From Nitrospira sp. (GTDB lineage Bacteria; Nitrospirota; Nitrospiria; Nitrospirales; Nitrospiraceae), in assembly GCA_024331095.1 (NCBI GenBank), contig JANDJE010000001.1, positions 1 through 64,000 on the forward strand: DNA of 64,000 nucleotides, given 5' to 3'. Positions 8,187-16,465 of the stretch are shown one piece after another. Under the pieces are notes generated by a model that saw only the letters and a program-made list of their open reading frames with translations, was not told where the DNA came from and did not search any database. The translations under genes and the position numbers were made by a program. The stretch's first letter is position 1, and each line of letters opens with the position of its first letter.

Positions 8187-9737
8187 TCAGGTTACATTAT
8201 GCGTAGAACTGGAAAGAAACCGGGTAAGCCGAGGAAAGACTTGTGAGACAAACGCTCCCAAACGAGTGGTCGCTTGTTCCACACCCTCCTCTCCGGCGGA
8301 AGGCAGATCCGTCGCCACCCAGATCAACGCGCCGTTCGTCCGACCGTGGGTCATCCCGTCAAGTGCCGTGTAGAGCTTGACTGCAAGAGGGCCGGTCAAC
8401 AGTCTGCCGTTGAGATCGTACCAAAACATGGCCACTTGCCGTTTCCCGCCCTCGGAAAGGATTCGCCGATTGACCTCGATCGCATTCCGTCCATCCAGGC
8501 TCAGCCTAATGGTAGTCGCACCACTGTGAAGAGCGGATGTCCCGGCGTGGATCAATTCTTTCCCTTGGGATTGGGATGCAAAATACCAGAGCGACAACCT
8601 GACATCCTCTCCGGAGCCGGCCCGATAGGTCCAGGACCATTTCTGATCGGCGCCCGGCACCATGTCGCTCGCCGGGACTTCAGTTCCTATCCATCCGACA
8701 TCGACCAGTGATACACCGTTCCCGTTCGATACCAGGACGACAGGTTGCGACCGATCGAGGTATCCGGACGCTCCAACAAGAACCAGCAGCACCGCCAATA
8801 CCACCCAAGCTATCCGCACGCGAGGCCATTCCAGTTTCCACGGGCCCTGTGTGTCCACGTGCGGGGCAGGATTCTGCCCGCGAGACAACACCCAGAGTCC
8901 CACGAAAATGACCAGATAGCCGATCATCGAGGTGAACATGCCGTGCAACGTATGGTATGGACCATGAAGGTCGCCGCTCACATCGTAATAGGCCAACACT
9001 CCGATCAAGGCCACGCGCAAGCTGTTTGCCAAAGCAGAAACCGTCACCGCAAAAACCACAAGGGTTATGCGTTTCAAGACGCTGTCAAGCACAATGGTAG
9101 AGAGAGAAATGGATGTTGCCAAGACGGCAATCAAATAGTTGACACCGCTACACGATTTGGCGACTTCCAGCGTGATGTTTGGCAAATAGATAAAGACCCC
9201 GTTTTGATAGACGGGGATGCCGACCGCATTGAGCAACCAGACACCAAGATCCGCCGATAGACGCTGAAAGGGGAAATGCAACGGCTCGGTGATAGCATCC
9301 CACACGGGAATCATAAATCCTAAAAAGGCGATTGGCACACCCAGCACTTTGAGCACTGGCCACCCAAATAAAAACAGAATGACGCCAGGAAGGGTCATCA
9401 ACAACGATATCTGCTGCACGGTCTGAACGCCGCCCGCGCGACCGAGCATCAATGCCGACAATCCAGCTGCAATGGCGATCGTCCCCGTCACATATGCCGG
9501 CCGGGGCTGTACGGCCCACAATTGATCTCGTCTCACCCATGCGAGATAGGCGCTGATGCCGGGAATCAAAAAGGCATAGGAATAAAAAGAGATGTTCCAC
9601 CACTGTCTGCCCATTCCGACCAGCACATCCATGTAACAAAAAAGAAACGCGGCGGCCAGAACGAAACCGAGCATCAGGACTCGCCGATCAGGGAGGGTCC
9701 AATCCACCGCCGACAAAGAACAGCTTGCGGGTTTCAT
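8187..9737 (-). CDS. xrtA: Exosortase (XrtA type) with C-terminal EpsI domain
   Basis: Multi-pass inner-membrane cysteine transpeptidase that recognises PEP-CTERM sorting signals and transfers the cleaved protein to an envelope acceptor. Residues 1-285 form about eight hydrophobic helices containing the exosortase catalytic set: Cys196 in VAKSCSGVNYL, Arg241 in ALANSLRVALIG and His265 in YHTLHGMF. Residues 310-516 form a soluble EpsI-like domain (WIGTEVP; WYDLNGRL), a fusion typical of XrtA and a few related classes. At 516 residues it is full length. Its partners here (FemAB, polysaccharide deacetylase, asparagine-synthase-like protein, ligase, chain-length protein) are the standard exosortase A companions. 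I saw no PEP-CTERM substrate in this window; these are normally scattered in the genome. The start has no clear ribosome site. Confidence 0.9.
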   Translation of the reverse strand: MKPASCSLSAVDWTLPDRRVLMLGFVLAAAFLFCYMDVLVGMGRQWWNISFYSYAFLIPGISAYLAWVRRDQLWAVQPRPAYVTGTIAIAAGLSALMLGRAGGVQTVQQISLLMTLPGVILFLFGWPVLKVLGVPIAFLGFMIPVWDAITEPLHFPFQRLSADLGVWLLNAVGIPVYQNGVFIYLPNITLEVAKSCSGVNYLIAVLATSISLSTIVLDSVLKRITLVVFAVTVSALANSLRVALIGVLAYYDVSGDLHGPYHTLHGMFTSMIGYLVIFVGLWVLSRGQNPAPHVDTQGPWKLEWPRVRIAWVVLAVLLVLVGASGYLDRSQPVVLVSNGNGVSLVDVGWIGTEVPASDMVPGADQKWSWTYRAGSGEDVRLSLWYFASQSQGKELIHAGTSALHSGATTIRLSLDGRNAIEVNRRILSEGGKRQVAMFWYDLNGRLLTGPLAVKLYTALDGMTHGRTNGALIWVATDLPSAGEEGVEQATTRLGAFVSQVFPRLTRFLSSSTHNVT

Positions 9738-9750
9738 GGAGGAAAGAACT

Positions 9751-10752
9751 TTATAAGCCAGCGACCGTTTCCTTGATCGGTTCGATGAGCAACGGCTCCA
9801 TGTGAAGGTATCGGGCGACGGCTCGTTTGGCGTCGATGTCGCGATATACCCGCTCGATCTGAGCCTCGTTCATTCCAAGCGCCTCGGCGACCTCCGAAGC
9901 AGGCAATCGATGGGCCTTGCCGTACAGACAGAGGTCCATCTTGTCGTACGGAAGAGAGAAATAGAATTCTTCCTGCGACTGTGGCAGCGAGTACGTGTCC
10001 GTGGTGGGAGGACGATTCAAAATCTCCTGAGGCACGCCGAGATACCCGGCGAGTTGATAGACTTGCGATTTGTACAGGTGCGCGATCGGCTTGATATCGG
10101 CCGAGCCATCCCCGCTCTTGACGAAAAACCCGAGATCGTATTCCAACCGATTCGGCGTCCCCGCAACGGCATAGAGAAAGCGATCGGCATAGTAATACTC
10201 CATCATTTTTCTCGTGCGCTGCTTGAAATTCGTCGCCGCGACCAACGCCAAGAACGCCTCGGCGGTGAGGCGAACCTTCCGTTGTTCGCCTTCCGGGGAC
10301 TGCACCACGACATAGGAGATGCGAAACTCGGAGCTGTCGAGCGAAGAGAGCACCAGCTTGGACTTGTAGCCGGAATGATACTCCGGTACCACGGTGCGAA
10401 TCGCTTCATCGCGCCTTCGGTAACAATCGGCTCCCCGAAGGATTCCGGAGATGTCTTCGGTGAATGTTTTGATCCCCAATTCCTTCGCCAGCAATTGCCC
10501 CAGGCGCAAACTGTCGTCCGAGGAGTCCGACTCCGGCATGAACAGCCCGATCACCCGATCGGCTCCCAATGCACGGACGGCGAGGGCGGCGACCGTACTG
10601 CTGTCGATGCCTCCGGAAAGGCCGACGACCATCCCCTTTCGTTTGAGCCGTGTAAACACCGCATCTCTGATGAAGAAGACGATTCGCTCGGCCTCGGCGC
10701 TTGCATCAAGCCGCAGATGGTCGGGCGAGAACTTGTTCATGTTTTTTCCCAT
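9751..10752 (-). CDS. nadE: NAD(+) synthase-like ATP pyrophosphatase
   Basis: Ammonia-dependent NAD synthase family (adenylates deamido-NAD, then amidates it) or a specialised relative. The N-type ATP pyrophosphatase loop GLSGGIDSSTVAAL lies at residues 44-57. The NadE-like AGTPNRLEYDLGFFVKSGDG and ADIKPIAHLYKSQVYQLA segments follow, then RPPTTDTYSLPQSQEEFYFSLPYDKMDLCL. There is no N-terminal glutaminase domain, so ammonia would have to be free or supplied by another protein. About 50 extra residues (YRRRDEAIRT to LVAATNFKQR) separate the loop region from the substrate region compared with E. coli NadE. Its location between the exosortase and the acyl-activating ligase suggests a role in the locus and not only in NAD supply, but that is inference. 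GGGAGAGA supports the first ATG. Confidence 0.8.
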   Translation of the reverse strand: MGKNMNKFSPDHLRLDASAEAERIVFFIRDAVFTRLKRKGMVVGLSGGIDSSTVAALAVRALGADRVIGLFMPESDSSDDSLRLGQLLAKELGIKTFTEDISGILRGADCYRRRDEAIRTVVPEYHSGYKSKLVLSSLDSSEFRISYVVVQSPEGEQRKVRLTAEAFLALVAATNFKQRTRKMMEYYYADRFLYAVAGTPNRLEYDLGFFVKSGDGSADIKPIAHLYKSQVYQLAGYLGVPQEILNRPPTTDTYSLPQSQEEFYFSLPYDKMDLCLYGKAHRLPASEVAEALGMNEAQIERVYRDIDAKRAVARYLHMEPLLIEPIKETVAGL

Positions 10753-10834
10753 ATTGTCTCTCCCTAGTTGGGCATTCGGCTGTCTTACAGTCCGTCGTTT
10801 TTACGCTATCACCGGATTGGTGGACGATGGCGGC

Positions 10835-13800
10835 CTATGAAGAAGCCGGGACCGCCGCTCCGGACGCCGCGACACCGATTTCGCGCAAGCGATGTCGCAA
10901 AATCTTACCGGAAGGGGATTTCGGCAAGGCGGGCATGATGACAATAACCTTCGGTCTTTTGTAGGGAACCAGCCGTTGCGCGCAGTAACCCATCAAATCG
11001 CGCTGGGTCAGAGAACCTTCTTCTTTGAGAACCACCACCGCGCAGATTTTCTGTCCCAAAATCGGATCTTCGATTCCTACGACGCCGGCTTCCAGAATCT
11101 GCTGATGCTGCAACAAGACTTCTTCGATTTCCGTCGGACTGATCCGATACGCGCCGGACTTGATCATTTCATTGTTACGTCCGACGATGGTCACAAACCC
11201 TTCTTCATCCAACCATCCGATGTCTCCCGTGCGTAGCCATCCATCTTGGAGAACTTCGGCCGTCAGTTCGGAGTCTTGCCAATAGCCTTGCATGATATTG
11301 TCACCGAAGGCCCAAATTTCTCCTACCTCGCCGGGCCGAGCCGTCTCCCCTCCATCCTTGACGACCTTGAGCCTCACTCCAGGAATCGCTCGCCCGGCTG
11401 ATCCTTTTTTGACGTCCAACAGTTCCGGAGGAAGATACGTCAGACGGGCCGAGGCTTCGGTTTGGCCGTACATCAAATAGATTTGTCGATCCGGGAACGC
11501 GGTTCGGATTCGGCCCAACAACTCCGACGGCATCGGCCCTCCCGCGTGGGTAAGATAGCGCAAGGATGGGACGGCTGAGGATTTGAAATTCGAGTTGTTC
11601 AGCAACAGCGCATAGGTTGTGGAGACTCCTGATAATCCGGTCACGGTATTCTTGATCATGGCATCCACGACCGTCTGCGGATACAGCATGTTGTTCTCGA
11701 TCGCGAGCGCACCTCCGGCAAACAAGTGTGTCAGCATGACGGAGTTGCCGTACGCGTAGACGAACGGCAAGACCGCCATGACCGAATCTTCGCGAGTCAA
11801 CCGCAAATAGTCGAGAATCGATCGCGTATTGGCGATGAGATTCCGATGGGTGAGCACCACGCCCTTCGGTCGGCCGGTCGAGCCTGACGTATAAATGACC
11901 TGCGCAATCCCGTCGGGAACGGCCTGTCCTTGAACATTATATCGGTCACAGGCCCGCAAGCGACGAAGGCCGTCGCCCGCGAGTACAAAGCGGAGACCGG
12001 CGGATTCAAAATCGCCCATCGTCCAGTGTTTCACGGTCGGAGAGATGATCACACCCGCGGCACCCACGTGGCACACAATCCGCACCACTTCTTCCACGTT
12101 AGTTTGAGGATGGAGCGCTACCACGATCGCCCCCAGCTCCAGTACCGCCAAGTAGGTTGCAATGTAATCGGGCGAATTTTCCATCCAGATGATGGCCCGA
12201 TCCTGTCCGGTCAAACCCGCATCCGCCAACTTGTTTTTTTGACCGTTGACGAGCATGCGCAGGTCTCCATAGGTGTATCGTTCGTTTTTATAAACGACCG
12301 CCGTCCTCTGACCTTGCGCCTCCATCACATTGTTGATGATCCGCTCAATCCGAGATCCGTCCGCCGCCGCGTAAGGATCGTTGTCTTCGACTTTGACCGG
12401 TGACGTCCAACGGCCGCCGCTTTGCGGAGTCGTGCTCGTTTGCTTCAAAGCTCTTTTGTCCACCTTTCCACTATCCGTTCTTGGGAAGGCATCGATAAAC
12501 ACAACAACTTTCGGAACCATGTAATCTTCAAGAGAGCTTCGGCAGTGGCGAATGACGTCCGTCTCCGTAAGGTTGACGCCTTCGCGTATCCGAACGAAGG
12601 CTTTGACCACGTGACCCAGTCGAGAATCGGGCACTCCAATCACAGCCGCTTCGGCAACCTCCGCCATCCCGTGCAGAACATTTTCTACCTCGCGCGGACT
12701 GACTTTTCTTTCACCCGTTTTGATCATGTCGTCTTTGCGACCAATGAAGTAAAGATAACCTTCCTCGTCCATGCGGAACCAATCGCCCGTGAACAGCACT
12801 CGCTCGTCCCCCCAAGGCCCCGGCTTTAACACACGGGCGGTCTCTTCCGGCATGTTCCAATAGCCCTTCATCACGTGAGACCCCCTGACCACCAGCTCCC
12901 CGACCGACCCCGGCCCAAGCCGATCGCCATCGGCATCAACCAGATAAAGTTCTTGGTTCGGCATGCCCTTTCCTACAGACATCGGTCGCCGATCTAATTC
13001 CTCGGGCGGCAAGTAAGACACTCTCTTACACTCCGTCAGGCCGTACATCGAGAACAGTTTCGCCTTCGGCAGACGCTCACGCAACCGTCGAATATGGTCG
13101 GTCGGCAACGCAGCACCCGTCGTGGTCACGCATCGAACAGAAGTCAAGTCATAGAGGTCCGGCCTCGTTTCAAGCAACGCAGCGATGAGCGTCGGGACCA
13201 ACGGCAATACGGTGACACGTTCCTGCTTGATGCGTTGGAACACTACATGAGGATAGGCGAACGACGGCTCAAGAACGATTTGAGCGCCGACCTTGAGGCC
13301 CATTAAAACTTGATACAGCCCGTAATCGAACGAGAGAGGGAGGACATTGAGAATAACGTCGTCCTGTTCATATTCCAAATAGGCGAGAATAGAGGCGGCC
13401 GCCGAACGGATGTTCAAATGAGTCAGCATGACCCCCTTCGACTCTCCCGTGGAGGATGAGGTGTAGATCAACGCGGCCAGATCTACGTCGATGTGTCGTT
13501 TAGGGGGGGGGATCGAACGATCTCCCTTCTGCACGCACTTGTCAAGCAGGATAAGCCGCAGCCCGGCTTTCCACCGATCCGTTGCAACCGATCCCGCTGC
13601 GACGACGGTCTTAAGACAACACATCCGCCCGCTCTGTGAGGCGACATCGCTCAAGCGATTTTCGGATAGTATGAGACCAGCCGCTTGGCTTTGGTTCAAC
13701 ACATAGAGGAGCTTCTCGAGTCTTGTCGAAGCGCTCAGTACCACGAACACACCGCCCGCCTTCAACACTCCAAAAATCGAAAGCACGGCTTCGATGGAGT

Positions 13801-13978
13801 TGGGAAGGCAGATGACGACACGATCTCCCCGTTGAATACCGGCCTGCACAAGCGAATGAGCCAACGCATTTGCCCGCTCGTCGAGTTCCCCATACGTGAT
13901 GCTTCGCTCTCCCGCAACAACGGCGACCTTGTCAGGAAGACGGGCGGCGCTTGCTTCTAAAAATTCCTCGACCAGCAT
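10835..13978 (-). CDS. Tandem adenylation-domain (ANL) acyl-activating ligase
   Basis: A 1047-residue protein made of two complete ANL adenylate-forming modules. Module 1 (about 1-505) has IYTSSSTGESKGVMLTH, SMYGLTE, FTGDWFRMDEEGYLYFIGR and the A10 lysine motif RTDSGKVDK. Module 2 (about 530-1047) has IYTSGSTGRPKGVVLTH, LMYGQTEASARL, RTGDIGWLDEEGFVTIVGR and KSPSGKILRHRL. Each would activate a carboxylate as an acyl-AMP and load it on CoA or a carrier protein; the adjacent acyl carrier protein six bases upstream is the obvious acceptor. Exosortase A loci normally carry a single AMP-forming ligase, so the duplication is unusual. The P-loop of module 1 is divergent (Ser for Gly, Ser for Pro), but its catalytic lysine motif is intact. 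No condensation or thioesterase domain is present. Confidence 0.88.
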   Translation of the reverse strand: MLVEEFLEASAARLPDKVAVVAGERSITYGELDERANALAHSLVQAGIQRGDRVVICLPNSIEAVLSIFGVLKAGGVFVVLSASTRLEKLLYVLNQSQAAGLILSENRLSDVASQSGRMCCLKTVVAAGSVATDRWKAGLRLILLDKCVQKGDRSIPPPKRHIDVDLAALIYTSSSTGESKGVMLTHLNIRSAAASILAYLEYEQDDVILNVLPLSFDYGLYQVLMGLKVGAQIVLEPSFAYPHVVFQRIKQERVTVLPLVPTLIAALLETRPDLYDLTSVRCVTTTGAALPTDHIRRLRERLPKAKLFSMYGLTECKRVSYLPPEELDRRPMSVGKGMPNQELYLVDADGDRLGPGSVGELVVRGSHVMKGYWNMPEETARVLKPGPWGDERVLFTGDWFRMDEEGYLYFIGRKDDMIKTGERKVSPREVENVLHGMAEVAEAAVIGVPDSRLGHVVKAFVRIREGVNLTETDVIRHCRSSLEDYMVPKVVVFIDAFPRTDSGKVDKRALKQTSTTPQSGGRWTSPVKVEDNDPYAAADGSRIERIINNVMEAQGQRTAVVYKNERYTYGDLRMLVNGQKNKLADAGLTGQDRAIIWMENSPDYIATYLAVLELGAIVVALHPQTNVEEVVRIVCHVGAAGVIISPTVKHWTMGDFESAGLRFVLAGDGLRRLRACDRYNVQGQAVPDGIAQVIYTSGSTGRPKGVVLTHRNLIANTRSILDYLRLTREDSVMAVLPFVYAYGNSVMLTHLFAGGALAIENNMLYPQTVVDAMIKNTVTGLSGVSTTYALLLNNSNFKSSAVPSLRYLTHAGGPMPSELLGRIRTAFPDRQIYLMYGQTEASARLTYLPPELLDVKKGSAGRAIPGVRLKVVKDGGETARPGEVGEIWAFGDNIMQGYWQDSELTAEVLQDGWLRTGDIGWLDEEGFVTIVGRNNEMIKSGAYRISPTEIEEVLLQHQQILEAGVVGIEDPILGQKICAVVVLKEEGSLTQRDLMGYCAQRLVPYKRPKVIVIMPALPKSPSGKILRHRLREIGVAASGAAVPASS

Positions 13979-13984
13979 GGAGAC

Positions 13985-14254
13985 CTAGACGCGACTATCG
14001 GCGAGAGCCGGGGATTTGGCCTGAATAAACCGAGTCAGTGCATTAATCGAATCAAGGTTCGCCGGAATGAGGTCTTCGTCTTCTACTTTGATTTTAAAGC
14101 TTTCTTCCAGGAACGCGACCAACTCCAAGACTCCCGTCGAATCGATCAGTCCTGATTCCAAGAACGACGTGTCGCCTTCAACCACGACATCCGACCGCCC
14201 AAACAACAATCGATCCGTCACATACTGCCGCACCTGAGCCTCGACTGGCGTCAT
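13985..14254 (-). CDS. Acyl carrier protein
   Basis: An 89-residue carrier protein that would hold an acyl or aminoacyl group on a phosphopantetheine arm. The attachment serine is in GLIDSTGVLELVAFLEE (family form DSL/DSx followed by an acidic-hydrophobic helix II), and the acidic third helix DEDLIPANLDSINALTRFI follows. It is distinct from the housekeeping AcpP in lacking the usual DSLDTVEL sequence, as expected of a dedicated carrier. The ATG has AAGGAG eight bases upstream and overlaps the asnB stop by four bases (ATGA), while the ligase gene starts six bases downstream. The three genes form a coupled amidotransferase-carrier-ligase unit. Confidence 0.85.
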   Translation of the reverse strand: MTPVEAQVRQYVTDRLLFGRSDVVVEGDTSFLESGLIDSTGVLELVAFLEESFKIKVEDEDLIPANLDSINALTRFIQAKSPALADSRV

Positions 14255-16194
14255 AGTGTTTGCTCCTTGGAAAAATGCTTGATGAATCGATCTACCACCA
14301 ACTGCGTCGACAAAATCCCGACGAAGGCCATGTTGTCTTTCACACCGATAGCCTGTCCCGCCCGCACTTTTTCCACCAACTTTCTTACTCTCTCCGCATC
14401 AAACAGACCGGCATGAGCTATCGCGTGGGGACTAAGCAATTCTTCGGCATAATCCACCATTGAGCCGGATCCATCTTGCAGCAAAAAGCTCTGGCAATCA
14501 GGAGCCCGATAGGGCTGCTTATGTCTTTTTCGGATAGTCTCCGGAATCAACGCGCCGGCTGCTTGTTTAAGCAGATATTTTTCATTCAAAACTTTCATTT
14601 TGAGGCGTGCAGGCAGTCTCGATGCAAATTGAACGACACGATAATCCAAAAAGGGAAAGCGCCCTTCGACGGAGTGAGCCATCGCCATCCGATCTCCCTG
14701 CGACGACAAAATATACCCCGGCAATAAATAAGCAGCCTCCAAATATTGCGATCGAGCGAACCAATCCCACCGATCATAATTGTGCGGCAACCGTTGCTCC
14801 AGCCGCTGCAAGGCTTCGCTGCTCCCGATCCGTTCTTTCACCTCTTGCGAAAAGAACTGCTTCAGTTTGGACGTCATCTCCCAGCGAGGCAAATGCGAGA
14901 AAAACGGGCTGTTCACCTCCTCTTGGCGCACGTGAAAAAACGCCCGCAAATAGGCATCCGGCTGGGATTGAAGATGTTTCATGTACGGATAGAGCCTTCT
15001 CAGAAGGAGCGGGCGGAACTTCGACTCCGGCCGGTTGGCCCAAAACCGACGAATCTTGGCCTCCTTAAAAATGTCGTATCCGCCCAAGACCTCGTCGGAC
15101 CCTTCGCCCGTCAACACAACCTTGTACCCCTGCTCATGAACCAGCCTGGACAAGAGAAACAGCGGCGCGGGGGCGGTTCGTACGATCGGCGTTTCCGTAT
15201 GCCAAATCACCTCGGGGAATACTCGTCCGATGTCGCCAGGACGGCACAGCACGGTTTGATGATCGGTGCCGAGAAATCGGCGAGCTTCCTCTTGAAACGC
15301 ACTTTCGTCGAATTCTTTATCTTCAAACGCCACGGAAAAGGTTTTCAAACGCGTGACGCCGAGTTTCTTGATCAAGGCGGCGATCACGGTTGAATCCAGT
15401 CCGCCGCTTAGATAGGCGCCGACCGGCACGTCCGATCGTAATCGAAGCCTCGTGGCATCGAGCAGGAGAGCAAGCAGTTCCTCACAAGCTTCCTTCTCCT
15501 TTCCGATTCTCGCGCCGCTTTCGTACTCCAGAGTCCAGAAGGGCGTGACAGTGATTTTCCCCTCCTCCAGGGTCAAGCAATGGCCGGGAGGAAGCTCCGA
15601 CACCCCGGCAAACATCGTCGTGGGAGGAATCGTCACCCAGAAGGTGAAAATTTGGTCGAGCGCGAGCGGATCGATCATCCGCGGCAATGACGGGATGGCC
15701 AGCAACGACTTGATCTCGGATGCGAATCCAAACCCATCCTTCGTTCTCGCATAGAAGAGCGGACGGATGCCCAGTCTGTCACGCGACAGAAACAACCGTT
15801 GCCACTTCACGTCCCAAATCGCGAATGCCCACTGTCCGTTGAGGTCCAGGACGCAGGATTCGCCTTTCTCCTCATACAAATGAAGGATGACTTCCGTATC
15901 AGACTTGGTTCTGAACCGATGTCCTTTCTTAATCAGATCTTCTCGCAATTCGACATAGTTAAAGATTTCGCCGTTGAACGTGATCCACAGACTCTGGTCC
16001 TCGTTCGCCATCGGCTGAACCCCACCTTCAAGATCGATGATGCTCAGCCTCGCATGACCGAACCCTACCGGTCCTGCCACGTGGAACCCCGCGGCATCCG
16101 GCCCTCGATGATTGACCATCGCAATCATGCGGCGGAGCATTGTGCTGTCGCAGGGGCCCCCATTATGTGTGATGAATCCGGCTATGCCGCACAT
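14251..16194 (-). CDS. asnB: Asparagine synthase (glutamine-hydrolysing) type amidotransferase, exosortase A associated
   Basis: Two-domain enzyme. The N-terminal Ntn glutaminase begins MCGIAGFI with Cys2 as nucleophile and includes RLSIIDLEGGVQPM and FNGEIFNY. The C-terminal synthetase (about 225-647) has the ATP loop VGAYLSGGLDSTVIAAL, then LTGEGSDEVLGGYDIF. Classical AsnB amidates aspartate; relatives in exosortase A loci are thought to amidate or condense another carboxylate, so the substrate here is open. At 647 residues it is slightly longer than E. coli AsnB (554), in line with the exosortase-associated group. It starts 77 bases after the ops-like element, and I can see no Shine-Dalgarno sequence in the 25 bases before its ATG, which fits translation helped by an RfaH-type factor. 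Confidence 0.88.
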   Translation of the reverse strand: MCGIAGFITHNGGPCDSTMLRRMIAMVNHRGPDAAGFHVAGPVGFGHARLSIIDLEGGVQPMANEDQSLWITFNGEIFNYVELREDLIKKGHRFRTKSDTEVILHLYEEKGESCVLDLNGQWAFAIWDVKWQRLFLSRDRLGIRPLFYARTKDGFGFASEIKSLLAIPSLPRMIDPLALDQIFTFWVTIPPTTMFAGVSELPPGHCLTLEEGKITVTPFWTLEYESGARIGKEKEACEELLALLLDATRLRLRSDVPVGAYLSGGLDSTVIAALIKKLGVTRLKTFSVAFEDKEFDESAFQEEARRFLGTDHQTVLCRPGDIGRVFPEVIWHTETPIVRTAPAPLFLLSRLVHEQGYKVVLTGEGSDEVLGGYDIFKEAKIRRFWANRPESKFRPLLLRRLYPYMKHLQSQPDAYLRAFFHVRQEEVNSPFFSHLPRWEMTSKLKQFFSQEVKERIGSSEALQRLEQRLPHNYDRWDWFARSQYLEAAYLLPGYILSSQGDRMAMAHSVEGRFPFLDYRVVQFASRLPARLKMKVLNEKYLLKQAAGALIPETIRKRHKQPYRAPDCQSFLLQDGSGSMVDYAEELLSPHAIAHAGLFDAERVRKLVEKVRAGQAIGVKDNMAFVGILSTQLVVDRFIKHFSKEQTL

Positions 16195-16465
16195 ACAACG
16201 ATGGTGTGATGCAATGAACGGTTAAGACCAGTCAGACCTAGGATAGATAATGATCATAGAGCGATAAATAGGCTACCGCCCTTCTGGTACATCGACCAGT
16301 AATCCTTCTCCCATGTTGCTCGCACCATATTTCATTGCTGTTTCCGAAGGCATTTCTTCCCTCTGGAAACAGTAATGCCACGCTCACGCGCGGAGGCTTT
16401 CGCCCCGCATGTGCGACGAACCGAAACTCACGAAGCGTGTCAGATGAGGTCCGCTCACTTAGCCA
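16195..16465 (-). ncRNA. Structured leader between the RfaH-like gene and asnB
   Basis: A 271-base non-coding stretch read on the minus strand as the 5' leader of asnB. In transcription order it can form CACG-CTT-CGTG, a GAAA-capped hairpin GCGGGGC/GCCTCCGC (16390-16408, one bulge), a long hairpin with perfect 8-bp arms CTGTTTCC/GGAAACAG (16338-16372) extended inward by GAGGG/CCTTC, and then the small hairpin plus ops-like element described separately. No run of T follows any hairpin, so none is a standard terminator. No clear promoter is visible. The arrangement looks like a pausing/antitermination leader; the fold is deduced by eye only. Confidence 0.45.
16271..16299 (-). promoter_or_regulatory. 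ops/JUMPstart-like element for RfaH-type antitermination
   Basis: On the minus strand the sequence is a hairpin CTGGT-CGATGT-ACCAG followed by AAG and then GGCGGTAGCC. The 9-mer GGCGGTAGC is identical to the core of the E. coli ops element, and E. coli JUMPstart sequences also have CTGG...CCAG just before it. It lies 77 bases before asnB and directly downstream of an RfaH-like gene. A 9-mer could occur by chance about once in this much DNA, so position and flanking structure are the main support. Confidence 0.6.

Noticed and set aside
16195-16465. c-di-GMP (GEMM) riboswitch in the leader of asnB
   Set aside because: A GAAA-capped hairpin and GGTAGC are present, but the conserved GEMM core sequences and their spacing are not.
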